Source: Flavobacterium sp. I-STPP5a (GTDB lineage: Bacteria; Bacteroidota; Bacteroidia; Flavobacteriales; Flavobacteriaceae). From it: a stretch of DNA of 64,000 bases. The DNA is taken from positions 62,001 to 126,000 of the forward strand of contig NZ_VHLM01000057.1 of assembly GCF_009764685.1 (NCBI RefSeq), read 5' to 3'. The notes beneath the pieces were generated by a model. That model ran no database searches. It had not been told where the DNA came from and saw only the letters and a program-made list of their open reading frames with translations. A program made the position numbers and the translations under genes. Each line of letters opens with the position of its first letter. Within the stretch, counting starts at the first letter, position 1. Shown piece after piece: positions 16,710 through 26,300 of this stretch.

Positions 16710-18074
16710 ATGAAAGCACTTAGTAACTCATGTAAACTTTATACACTATTGAGCGCTCTATGCTATACCTACATAGGCTATTTTATGGACCGAAAGGATT
16801 TTGTTGTTTTGCTTTTATTATTTGGTGTTTTATTTTTCTCACTTGTAAAAATCATTCAGGAACAAAAAGAAAACATTAACTATTTACTTGGTTTAGGTCT
16901 TTGTTTTAGAATCCTATTTGCATTTGCCTTACCTAATCTTTCTCAGGATTTTTACAGATTTATTTGGGACGGGAGAATACTCATAGAAGGATTTAATCCT
17001 TACACCAATTTGCCCAATGATTTAATTGTTAAACCTAATTTTAATATTGCTCAGGCACAAGAATTATTTAAATCGATGGGGAGTTTGAGTGCTTCTCATT
17101 TTTCAAATTATCCGCCAATTAACCAACTTTTTTTTGTGATCGCGGGGATCTTTGGCACCCAATCCATAGTTACGGCAACCATTGTTTTGCGATGTATTAT
17201 CATTGTAGCTGATTTTGGTACAGCTATTTTTGGAGCAAGATTACTACAATCAATGGGTTTCGAAAAGTATAAAATATACTGGTACATATTAAACCCATTG
17301 GTACTTATCGAACTCACAGGAAACTTACATTTTGAAGGTGTTATGCTGTTCTTTTTTATATGGGGCATCTATTTATTACACCAAAACAAGTGGAAAACGG
17401 CTGCAGTAGCAATAGCCTTATCAATTGCAACTAAACTGTTACCACTTATACTACTTCCATTATTTTTTCAAAAATTAGGATGGAAAAAAAGCTTTGTATT
17501 TTATACAATAATTATTGGCATTAACATACTGCTTTTCTTGCCGTTTTTATCAACCACAATGGCTGAGAATTATTCAAATACAATTGCTTTATGGTTTGTA
17601 AATTTTGAATTTAATGCCAGTGTTTATTATATCATCAGAGAAATAGGTTTTTACTATAAAGGGTATAATATCATTCATAGCACCGGAAAAGTAATCCCAA
17701 TACTAATCATAATCTTTATCCTCTTACAGTCCTTTTTTGGGAAAAATAAAACCACACCAGACTTACTAAAAAGTATATTACTTGTGCTAAGTATTTACTT
17801 TTTTGTATCTACAACAATACATCCTTGGTATGTAATAAATCTTGTTTTAGTTTCGGTTTTTACGAAATATAAATTCCCAATTATATGGAGTTTTACAGTT
17901 GTACTGAGCTATTTTGCTTACTCAGGTCAAATATTCAAAGAGAATTTAATGCTTATTGCTATTGAATATGCCGTGGTTTTTTGGTTTATGTTTCGAGAAT
18001 TAGAACTTAAACCCATAGAAATTTATAAAAGATTACAATCAAAAGTTTTAAATTCATTTTCTATAAAAGCTTAA
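16710..18074 (+). CDS. GT-C type integral membrane glycosyltransferase (GT87-like)
   Basis: A 454-residue protein with about 10-12 hydrophobic segments. The first periplasmic loop contains SQDFYRFIWDGRILIEGFNP, the acidic D-x-Y-R-x-x-W-D-G motif of GT-C mannosyltransferases (GT87/MptA-like), where Asp serves as catalytic residue. Enzymes of this group use polyprenyl-phosphate sugars as donors, and the DPM-like enzyme encoded at 14496 could make such a donor. It is the last gene of the operon; its last 4 bp overlap the end of the convergent transporter gene at 18071. Confidence 0.78.
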   Translation: MKALSNSCKLYTLLSALCYTYIGYFMDRKDFVVLLLLFGVLFFSLVKIIQEQKENINYLLGLGLCFRILFAFALPNLSQDFYRFIWDGRILIEGFNPYTNLPNDLIVKPNFNIAQAQELFKSMGSLSASHFSNYPPINQLFFVIAGIFGTQSIVTATIVLRCIIIVADFGTAIFGARLLQSMGFEKYKIYWYILNPLVLIELTGNLHFEGVMLFFFIWGIYLLHQNKWKTAAVAIALSIATKLLPLILLPLFFQKLGWKKSFVFYTIIIGINILLFLPFLSTTMAENYSNTIALWFVNFEFNASVYYIIREIGFYYKGYNIIHSTGKVIPILIIIFILLQSFFGKNKTTPDLLKSILLVLSIYFFVSTTIHPWYVINLVLVSVFTKYKFPIIWSFTVVLSYFAYSGQIFKENLMLIAIEYAVVFWFMFRELELKPIEIYKRLQSKVLNSFSIKA

Positions 18075-18922
18075 GATTGCTGAGAAAACACAATCAAGAG
18101 TATCGCGATTAAAGCAATAAGTAAACCTAAATAATTTTTTACAGATAACTTTTCTTTGAAAACAACAACACCTATAACACTTCCTAAAATTATAACTCCT
18201 AAATTCATTCCTGCAAAAACAGTAGATGGATTTGCAGTAAATACTTGGTGCGCCTTGAGATAAAAAAGGATGTTCCCAAAATTAAACACACCCACGAGAC
18301 CACCTAACAAAATGTTTTTTAGAGTTATTTCAGATGCGTTTACAACTGTATCATAACATATCACCAACAGCATAATAACTAAAGCTATCGAAAAAACTAC
18401 AAGCAATGAACTGGTAAAAGGCATCGTTGTATAAAGTGCAATTTTCTTGAAAAGAATATCGATGATCCCAAAACCTAGTAAAACTAATAAGGGGTAAGTC
18501 CAATTTGTTTTTTCTTTTGAAACAGGTTTCATCAATATCATAAGTATAGCTGGGAAACCAATAATTAGCGCTACAAGTTTGTACGAATTAAAAGTCTCGT
18601 CAAAAATCAACCAAGCTGCCAAAATAGGAATAAATAAAGACAGTCTTTGAGCTGCATCTGTTCTTACAATCCCCACTTGTTTAATTGAGGTTGCCAAAAA
18701 CAAAAAAACTGTTGGTAATAAAAAACCAATACTTAGATACAATGCCAATGGAGCAGTGGATAAAGAAGTGAATTTAAAATCGAAAAAAAAGAAACATAGA
18801 AGTACGGCAACTGCATAGTTAGTTGCTACCATTTGAATAGCACTAGAGTTATATTGTCTAGATAATTTAAAAATCACGCCTACAGTAACACTACAAACTA
18901 CACTAAGTAAAAGATAAATCAT
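18071..18922 (-). CDS. EamA/DMT-family transporter
   Basis: A 283-residue membrane protein with about ten hydrophobic helices in two EamA repeats of about 140 residues, the standard drug/metabolite transporter layout. The second repeat ends with AGMNLGVIILGSVIGVVVFKEKLS, the conserved glycine-rich helix followed by the F-K-E-K-L motif. Substrates of this family are usually small amphipathic metabolites, and nothing in the sequence fixes the direction or substrate. It is convergent with the GT-C gene (4-bp overlap of stops). Confidence 0.85.
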   Translation of the reverse strand: MIYLLLSVVCSVTVGVIFKLSRQYNSSAIQMVATNYAVAVLLCFFFFDFKFTSLSTAPLALYLSIGFLLPTVFLFLATSIKQVGIVRTDAAQRLSLFIPILAAWLIFDETFNSYKLVALIIGFPAILMILMKPVSKEKTNWTYPLLVLLGFGIIDILFKKIALYTTMPFTSSLLVVFSIALVIMLLVICYDTVVNASEITLKNILLGGLVGVFNFGNILFYLKAHQVFTANPSTVFAGMNLGVIILGSVIGVVVFKEKLSVKNYLGLLIALIAILLIVFSQQS

Positions 18923-18971
18923 GTTTTTTCCTCAAAATTACTATTTAAGTACCAATTTTAAAAATAGCAAC

Positions 18972-19565
18972 CTAATCTCTTTTGAGCCATCCCGTAATAC
19001 TCATGCGGGGACAGTTTGTTTCCAATACTTCATGAACCAGCTCATCACTCTTAAAAAAAACTGTTTTTCCCAGAGTAGGAGCAATTTTTTGAGGAATATC
19101 GTTTTGATGTATCATTAGCTCACCGCCATCTGTAACTTTCCAGTCTGCATTTAAATAACTGATCATGCTAAATTTTCGGCTAGGATTGCTTTTAAATTGA
19201 TCCAAGTGCTTTAAGTAAAAATCTCCTTTTTCATACAGGGAATAATGAAATTCATAACCTGTAATTCCAGCATAGCAACTTTGATTCAAGTATAAAATGA
19301 AGGCTTCAATTAATTTAAAATATTCATTCTCAAAAACATTATTGTGCTTTTTATCCAACCAATAAATAGAATCACTCCGTATGGCACCATCATAAAGCAA
19401 TTTATCTGAGTTGCCAATGCCAGCAGCAGTAAGCAAACTTCTTTCATTTAAGTTAAGAATGTTTTGTATTAAATGATCTGAAAGTTCTGGAGTCAAAAAA
19501 TGCTCTGCTATACCTACTTTATTTTCAACATAACTTGATATCAAATTCTCAAAGGAATTTTCCAT
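18972..19565 (-). CDS. 2OG-Fe(II) oxygenase (prolyl-hydroxylase-like)
   Basis: A 197-residue protein from the preferred start. It shows the double-stranded beta-helix signature of Fe(II)/2-oxoglutarate dioxygenases: H-x-D in YLKHLDQF, the distal His in ELVHEVLET, and an Arg in CPRMSITGW where the 2-oxoglutarate carboxylate is bound. The DGGELMIH and GKTVFFKSDELVHEV stretches match the P4H/PKHD-type group. The substrate could be a protein residue or a small molecule. The frame can be extended 11 codons to a TTG at 19598, but the ATG at 19565 (MENSFENLIS) is the likelier start. Confidence 0.82.
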   Translation of the reverse strand: MENSFENLISSYVENKVGIAEHFLTPELSDHLIQNILNLNERSLLTAAGIGNSDKLLYDGAIRSDSIYWLDKKHNNVFENEYFKLIEAFILYLNQSCYAGITGYEFHYSLYEKGDFYLKHLDQFKSNPSRKFSMISYLNADWKVTDGGELMIHQNDIPQKIAPTLGKTVFFKSDELVHEVLETNCPRMSITGWLKRD

Positions 19566-19645
19566 TTTAATTTTGGGAAAGACTGAAAATACAGTCAACG
19601 TAGCAAGGTAGATGAAATAAAATTACAAAGGCTGTTTTTATAAAA

Positions 19646-19675
19646 AAAAGGGTTTAGTAAAAACTAAACCCTTTT
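19646..19675 (-). terminator. Terminator of the MoxR/VWA genes
   Basis: Perfect 13-bp stem (AAAAGGGTTTAGT at 19646-19658, ACTAAACCCTTTT at 19663-19675) with a 4-nt loop, five bases after the stop of the minus-strand MoxR-like gene. A run of eight T follows in that direction. Confidence 0.85.
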
Positions 19676-19679
19676 GCAT

Positions 19680-21137
19680 TTATAATTTACTGATAAAACT
19701 ACCGTAAATATCTTTAAACTGATATCCTTCGGAAAAACGATCTTTACTTAGTTTCTTGTATTCTACCAATCCCCAAAGTATAAATTCCATCATGAAAAAT
19801 TTATCTTCTGAACTTACTTGCGGTTGGTATTTTTTAATCAAAACTTCCAATGGTGCTATTCCACCTAGAATTTTTTCATACTCTTCATCTGAGCAATCAT
19901 CAAGTAATTCAAAACCACTTTCGGCAAAGAACCATTCTATGATATCGGTGTACGCATTTTTGACACCTTCTTTTTCTAGTTTTTCAATTTTAGGAAAATA
20001 CGCTGGAAAGAAAGTATGAATGGCATCACCCAATAAGTGTTGTGCTACGGCAGCAGCTCCCTCCTGCTCTCCTTCATAAACAAGCTCAACTTTTCCAGTT
20101 ATGGCTGGAATAATTCCCATAAAATCAGACAAACGCAAAGTAGTTTTATCTGCACCAGCTTTTAATGCTCTTCTTTCTGCAGTGCTTAGTAAATTTTCAA
20201 AAGCTGTGATACTCAATCTGGCACTCACCCCACTTTTATTATCAATGTATTCACTTTCTCTAGCTTCAAAACTTATTTGTTCTAATAAATCTCTTGCTAA
20301 TGAGGGTACATACACCATGTCATTTTGTGTAACATCCAGTTTTGCTTCTTGCTCTGTGATAGTTCTAGCAATTTTGATGGTTTCAGGATAATGCGTCAGG
20401 ATTTGTGACCCAATTCTATCTTTTAATGGAGTTACAATACTGCCACGATTAGTATAGTCTTCAGGGTTTGCGGTAAAGACAAATTGCATGTCCAGAGGCA
20501 TTCTTAATTTAAATCCGCGAATTTGAATATCTCCTTCTTGTAGAATGTTAAACAATGCTACTTGAATTCTTGCTTGTAAATCAGGTAACTCATTGATCAC
20601 AAATATGCAACGATTCGCTCTTGGAATCATCCCAAAATGAATTACGCGATCATCAGCATACGATAATTTTAAATTTGCAGCTTTTATAGGATCTACATCA
20701 CCTATTAAATCGGCAACCGTTACATCTGGAGTGGCTAGTTTTTCAAAAAAACGTTCACTTCTGTGCAACCAAGATATTGGGGTATCATCTCCTTTTTCGT
20801 CGATAAGATCTTTGGCAAAACGAGATATCGGCTGCAACGGATCATCATTGATCTCAGAACCTGTTACAAAAGGAATGTACTCATCAAGCAATTCAATCAT
20901 CTTGCGAGCCATTCTCGTTTTGGCTTGACCGCGAAGACCTAATAAATTGATGTTATGACGGGATAAAATAGCACGTTCAAGTTCTGGAATTACGGTATTC
21001 TCAAAACCATGAACCCCTTCAAAAGTGGGTTTTCCTGATTTTATTTTTTCTCTTAAGTTCGATCGCAATTCATCTTTAATGCTTTTGCTTTCGTATCCTG
21101 ATTTTTTTAATTCTCCTAATGTTTTTATAGTATTCAT
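19680..21137 (-). CDS. MoxR/magnesium-chelatase-like AAA+ ATPase
   Basis: A 485-residue AAA+ ATPase of the MoxR/ChlI group. Walker A is GLRGQAKTRMA (about 67-77), Walker B is RCIFVINELPDL, and sensor 1 is FVFTANPEDYT. MoxR-like ATPases usually work as chaperones with a VWA-domain partner, inserting cofactors or remodelling complexes. The VWA protein encoded upstream on the same strand (21281) is the expected partner. There is no evidence here for chlorophyll or cobalamin synthesis, so 'magnesium chelatase' would be a misleading name. The target complex is unknown. Confidence 0.88.
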   Translation of the reverse strand: MNTIKTLGELKKSGYESKSIKDELRSNLREKIKSGKPTFEGVHGFENTVIPELERAILSRHNINLLGLRGQAKTRMARKMIELLDEYIPFVTGSEINDDPLQPISRFAKDLIDEKGDDTPISWLHRSERFFEKLATPDVTVADLIGDVDPIKAANLKLSYADDRVIHFGMIPRANRCIFVINELPDLQARIQVALFNILQEGDIQIRGFKLRMPLDMQFVFTANPEDYTNRGSIVTPLKDRIGSQILTHYPETIKIARTITEQEAKLDVTQNDMVYVPSLARDLLEQISFEARESEYIDNKSGVSARLSITAFENLLSTAERRALKAGADKTTLRLSDFMGIIPAITGKVELVYEGEQEGAAAVAQHLLGDAIHTFFPAYFPKIEKLEKEGVKNAYTDIIEWFFAESGFELLDDCSDEEYEKILGGIAPLEVLIKKYQPQVSSEDKFFMMEFILWGLVEYKKLSKDRFSEGYQFKDIYGSFISKL

Positions 21138-21172
21138 CTATTTTTTATTGAAATTGATATTGCTTTCGTATT

Positions 21173-21276
21173 GGGGTTTGCGTTAGGGATAGCAGTGTAA
21201 ATCCTTTTTTGAGTCCCGAAATTATCGGGACTCAAAAAAGATTGAAACGAATAGCCCGACCCGCAGGGAAACGCCC
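21173..21276 (-). repeat. Interspersed repeat, family A, copy 1
   Basis: Read on the minus strand it begins GGGCGTTTCCCTGCGG, continues GTCGGGCTATTCG, carries a perfect 16-bp hairpin (arms 21204-21219 and 21225-21240) and ends CTATCCCTAACGC. Copies with the same end signatures but different internal hairpins lie at 22500-22596 and 52032-52146. This one fills the gap between the VWA and MoxR genes and may act as a transcript-stability or attenuation hairpin. Confidence 0.75.
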
Positions 21277-21280
21277 AAAA

Positions 21281-22399
21281 TTACTTTATTCTCTTTTTTC
21301 TATTGGTCTCGTAATCCTCAAAAATCATTTCGCCCAATCCTTTTAATCCTGTATAAAAGGCTTTTCCTTGATTTGACTCCGTAAACTTATTTACAAATTT
21401 TTGCAAATAAGGATCATTAGCAATCATAAAGGTAGTAATGGGGATGTGTAATTTTCTAGCTTGTTGCGCTTGATTGTAACATTTATCCACAATATATTCA
21501 TCAAGACCGTTGCTGTTCATATAATACGAACCATCTTTTTCACGAACACAGCTTGGTTTCCCATCCGTAATCATGAAAATTTGTTTGTTTGTATTACGCT
21601 TTCTGCGCAAAATATCCATGGCTAGTTGCAGGCCAGCTACCGTATTGGTGTGATACGGACCCACTTTTAAATAAGGTAAATCCCGAATGGCAATAGTCCA
21701 GGCATCATTACCAAAAACAAGAATATCTAAGGTGTCTTTGGGATATCGCGTGGTGATTAATTCTGCCAGTGCCATGGCAACTTTTTTAGCGGGCGTAATT
21801 CTATCCTCGCCATATAAAATCATACTGTGACTGATGTCAATCATTAAAACCGTACTCATTTGCGACTTAAATTGAGTTTCCTCTACAACCAAATCATTTT
21901 CGGTGAGCATAAAATCGCCAACACCATTATTAATTTGAGCATTTCGCAAACTCTCCGTCAAAGAAATGCGTTCGAGTCCGTCACCAAAATGAAATTCTCT
22001 AAACTCTCCCGTATGCTCATCGCCATTGCCTACATGCTTAGTTTTGTGATTGCCACTGCCAGAGCGTTTAAGATTTCCAAAAATGTTATCCAGAGCTTGC
22101 TGCCTTATGGCGCGCTCGGTCTTGGCTGTAATCCCCATTCCAGAACTTCCATCCTCTTTCAACTCTTCCCGGATATAGCCTTTCTTCTTTAAATCTTCAA
22201 CAAAATCATCAATGGTATAAGCCTCATCAGTAAGTTTATACTCTACATCTAATTCTCGCAACCAATCAATTGCCTCATCAAAATCTCCCGAAGTATGTGT
22301 GATCAATTCCTTGAAAATACCAAAGAGTTTATCAAACGGAGACTGGAAAGGTGCTTCGTATTGCTTGAAATAAAATCCTTTTTTATTATCGTTTTTCAT
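21281..22399 (-). CDS. VWA-domain protein, partner of the MoxR-like ATPase
   Basis: A 372-residue soluble protein. The C-terminal half (about 180-370) is a von Willebrand factor A domain with an intact MIDAS: D-x-S-x-S in LMIDISHSM, a Thr in the YHTNTVAG loop and the Asp in MITDGKPS. The N-terminal half is helical and charged, similar to CoxE/ChlD-type proteins. It precedes the MoxR-like gene on the same strand, separated by a repeat hairpin. MoxR-VWA pairs are a common functional unit for metal-dependent remodelling, and I infer the same here. Confidence 0.86.
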   Translation of the reverse strand: MKNDNKKGFYFKQYEAPFQSPFDKLFGIFKELITHTSGDFDEAIDWLRELDVEYKLTDEAYTIDDFVEDLKKKGYIREELKEDGSSGMGITAKTERAIRQQALDNIFGNLKRSGSGNHKTKHVGNGDEHTGEFREFHFGDGLERISLTESLRNAQINNGVGDFMLTENDLVVEETQFKSQMSTVLMIDISHSMILYGEDRITPAKKVAMALAELITTRYPKDTLDILVFGNDAWTIAIRDLPYLKVGPYHTNTVAGLQLAMDILRRKRNTNKQIFMITDGKPSCVREKDGSYYMNSNGLDEYIVDKCYNQAQQARKLHIPITTFMIANDPYLQKFVNKFTESNQGKAFYTGLKGLGEMIFEDYETNRKKRIK

Positions 22400-22499
22400 A
22401 GAACATAAAATTACATCATTTTAAAACGACAGCTTACAAACGTTTATTAATTTTTAGTTAAAAGCAATTTCAAGAATATAAACGTTACAAAAATGATTT

Positions 22500-22596
22500 G
22501 GGCGTGCCCTCACCTCCACTACCGTTGCGGTGAGGTCGTGCTGTACGTTCTCAATCTCCCAAAAAAAGGGAGGATTTCCACTACCATCACTCACGC
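22500..22596 (+). repeat. Interspersed repeat, family A, copy 2
   Basis: Starts GGGCGTGCCC and ends ACCATCACTCACGC. Inside are the stems CCTCACC/GGTGAGG (22508-22514, 22529-22535) and CTCCC/GGGAG around seven A (22556-22572). The GTCGTGCTGT segment is a variant of the GTCGGGCT core of the other copies. It lies in the 329-bp gap between the divergent VWA and thioesterase genes; I see no gene in that gap. Confidence 0.65.
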
Positions 22597-22728
22597 AAAA
22601 CCACTTAAAAAGAACATATTTCCTATAAAAGTAAATTCAGAGTGTAATTGTAAAATAAGAATATGAATACTCTAAAAACTTTTTCGCACCTTAGCAATCC
22701 ATTTTAAAAACAAAAACCCCGATTAAAA

Positions 22729-23148
22729 ATGAGCGTATTTATAAAAGAATTGTCCTTTCGTTGGTCTGATCTTGATCCTAACTTTCATGTAAGACACAGT
22801 GCGTATTATGATTTTGGAGCACAACACCGTATTGAAATACTAGAAAGCCTAGGCTTAACCATGAAAGTAATGCAATCCCAAGGCTTTGGTCCAATTTTGT
22901 TTAGAGAAGAATGTGTTTTTAGAAAAGAAATCAAACTTTCAGACAAAATTGTCATGCATACCAGAAGTTCTCAAGTTAATGAAGACGGCTCAAGATGGTC
23001 TATTATTCACGAGTTTAGAAATGATGCCGATCAAGTTTGTGCAACCATAACCGTTGATGGTGCTTGGATGGATATTAAACTGAGAAAATTAGCTTTGCCT
23101 ACACCTGAATTGGCCAAAAAAGCTTTGAGTGTTTTTCCAAAAGAATAA
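22729..23148 (+). CDS. Acyl-CoA thioesterase, 4HBT hotdog family
   Basis: A 139-residue protein, the usual size for single-hotdog thioesterases. The N-terminal RWSDLDPNFHVRHSAYYDF matches the 4HBT signature, in which the Asp in a D-x-N/D-x-H-V context is catalytic (here DLDPNFHVRHSAY). It likely hydrolyses acyl-CoA thioesters in the cytoplasm; chain length is not predictable. It appears monocistronic, followed by a 16-bp hairpin. Confidence 0.85.
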   Translation: MSVFIKELSFRWSDLDPNFHVRHSAYYDFGAQHRIEILESLGLTMKVMQSQGFGPILFREECVFRKEIKLSDKIVMHTRSSQVNEDGSRWSIIHEFRNDADQVCATITVDGAWMDIKLRKLALPTPELAKKALSVFPKE

Positions 23149-23173
23149 TACGTTCTTATCAAACACACTTACT

Positions 23174-23216
23174 TACTTTGGGTGAAATACATACTTAAAA
23201 TATTTCACCCAAAGTA
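23174..23216 (+). terminator. Hairpin after the thioesterase gene
   Basis: Perfect 16-bp stem TACTTTGGGTGAAATA (23174-23189) with TATTTCACCCAAAGTA (23201-23216) and an 11-nt loop. Only a weak T-run follows, but position and strength fit a terminator. Confidence 0.7.
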
Positions 23217-23385
23217 TTTAAGCATAACGAATTACTTCTTCTTCTTGAAAATAAAAATAAGAACAATTGCCAAACTATTTTTTTGAAAGAATTATATAAC
23301 TATTTTATACAATTCTATAATGGTAATTGTTGTTTTGTAGCGATATTTGTAGACATTTATGTTTCTGCATTAGCACATACATCAC

Positions 23386-26300
23386 ATGATTTTGATAGAT
23401 AAAAAACTTCGTTTGAAAAAATATTTACAGCTTCTTTTAAAAGTGTTCCTCTGGATAGTTGGCTCCTTGATATCACTATTTTTGATACTTTTTTTGGTGA
23501 TTCAAATTCCATCCGTTCAAAATTATGCCAAGGACAAAGCGGTACACTATCTTGAAGAAAAAATCAAAACAAAGGTTGTAATTAACCACTTAGAAATAGG
23601 CTTCCCCAAAAAAGTCATTTTAGAAGGAGTTTACTTTGAAGACCAAAAAAAAGACACTCTTTTTGCTGGAGATACTCTTGCTGTAAACATCAGTTTATTT
23701 CAACTTATAAACAATAAAGTAGCCATAAATAGTGTTGATTTATCAGGTATTTCGGCGCACATAAAAAAAGATAGCAAAGGAACTTTTAATTTTGACTACA
23801 TTATTAAAGCCCTTGCATCTCAAGGAAAACAAAAGACTGATTCAGCCCCAATGGAATTTTCGGTAGAAGAAATTCAGTTGGATAGAATTAATTTTCACTA
23901 TTCTGATGCTATTTCAAATAATGAAATTGCAACCTATCTCAATCATTTTAAAACTAGTATCAAAACATTTGATTTAAACCAAATGAACTTTGATATTCCA
24001 AAAATCAAGATTAATGGTTTGCAATTCAAGTTAATTCAGGGCATTACTTCTATAAAAAAATCAAATATTGTAACAGAGAATAATGCCACGGAAAAGCCAT
24101 TGAAATTAAAATTTGGTGATGTAGACCTTGGTAAAATAAAAATTGAATACAAAAGCCAAGAATCTAAATTGGCTACCAATATCTACGTGAAAAAATTGAT
24201 CACCAAAGTAGATAAAATAGACTTGAACAATCAATATGCTATTCTAGAAAATTTAGAGTTAACTGGAGTTGAAGGCCAGCTAGAACTGGGAAAAATAAAA
24301 AAATTAGTTTCCCAAAATACTAAAGCCTCAAACAGTTCAAACAATTGGGATATTAAAGTAAAAAAGAGTGTTTTTAAGAGAATCAATTTTAAATATGATA
24401 ACAATAACGTTTCTTTTACTTCAAAAGGACTAGACTACAATCATTTAGATATCAAAAACTTGAATCTAGACCTAGAGGTTCTTAATTACAACACTGAAAA
24501 CATATCAGGTGAACTCAAATCTTTATCTGCAAGAGATAAAAGCGGATTGAATATTACGGAGCTAAACGGTGACTTTTTCTATGGTAATAAAAATGCTTTT
24601 ATCAAAAATTTGTATTTAAAAACTCCTCAAACCGAAATAAAGAATGAAATACAAATAGGATATTCATCTCTTGCTACTATTTCCAAAAATATTGGAGATC
24701 TGAGTTTAATAGCAAACCTTACCAAAAGTAGTATTGGTTTTCAAGACATTCTGTTATTTGCACCTAATTTAGCTTCTACAAATCCATTTAAAAGTAATCC
24801 AAAAGCAATCATTTCTATAAACGGAAAGGTAAAAGGAAAAGTAAAAAATATAATAATTCCGTCAATGGAAATCAGCGGAATCGGCTCAACCTCACTGGCA
24901 GCAAGCGGTACAATAATTGGTTTACCAAATGTTGATAAAACCTATTTTGACATTACTATTAAAAAATTTCAATCTGGTCAAAAAGACATCAATAATTTTG
25001 TCCCCAAGGGAACCATTCCTAACACCATTCAACTACCTTCGAGAATGACTGTTACAGGAACTTTTAAGGGAACTATTGCTACTTTTTTGACTGATTTGAA
25101 GCTCATAAGTAGTTATGGAAATGCAAATATCAAAGCCAAATTTGATCAAAGTCGCAAAAACTTTGAAAAATATGATGCCAAAGCTGATTTTGTAAACTTT
25201 GATTTGGGAAAATTTATCAAGAACGACTCCATTGGTAAAATCACCCTAAAAACCACCATCAAAGGCACTGGTTTCAACCCAAAAACAGCAATAGTAGCGC
25301 TTAATGCAAATGTCCAAAAAGCGTATTTTAACAAGTATACCTATAAAAATATAGCTGTAAAAGGGACTATCAAAAAAGGTAATTTTAACGCTACAGCAGT
25401 GGCTAGAGACCCTAATTTGACATTTAATTTAGTAGGTAATGGTAGATTTCAAGATAAATATCCGTCCGGAAAAATAAAATTAAATGTAGATATTGCTGAT
25501 TTAGAAAAACTGAATTTACATGCTGGACCTTTAAAAATTCGTGGTATTGTAGATGCAGACATACAATCGGGGGATTTAGATTATCTCAATGGTTCATTAA
25601 CTGCTCATCATATTAATATCACCAATGCCAAAGAAAACTATACTATTGATTCTATCCAAGTTTATGCAATAGCAACTGCTCAAAAAAATTCTATTGAAGT
25701 AAAAGCACCTTTTATGGATGCGTTTTTAGAAGGGAAATACAAATTATCAAAAATAGGAACTGCTATTACCAACTCGATTGCTGCTTATTACGATACTACT
25801 CCTAAAAAAGCGAAAAAGAAAACTAAAGAAAATCAACAGTTTGATTTTAAGGTTCAAATCAAGGATAGCCCAATTGTGATGCAATTGATTCCTCAAATTA
25901 AAAGTCTTGAACCGATAACTATTACAGGTAATTACAACAGTGTAAATGATACGATTGTTTTAAATGGAGCCATTCCAAAACTAGTTTATGAGAGCATTAC
26001 TGTGACAAATGCTACCTTAAAACTGGATACACAAGATAAAAAGTTGCTTTATAATTTTATGGTTGATGATATCCAAAACGAACAGTTTGAACTTCCGCAT
26101 ACAGAACTGACCGGGAATATTCAAAATAACATCATAACGTATGCACTTCAGTTAAAAAACACTAAAGAAGAAGAACGCTACCTCATTGCAGGTGCTGTTC
26201 AATCTCAAAATGGTGGGACAGAAATACGATTGAATCCTGAGAAATTAATTTTGAATTATGAACCGTGGAACATTGATAAAGAAAACGTAGTTAGGAGTTT

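Noticed and set aside
19566..19598. TTG-started extension of the 2OG-Fe(II) oxygenase
   Set aside because: An ATG 11 codons later is the ordinary choice, and the extra residues do not resemble the family.
21860..22192. 110-codon open frame opposite the VWA gene
   Set aside because: Antisense to conserved coding sequence; no domain or start signal.
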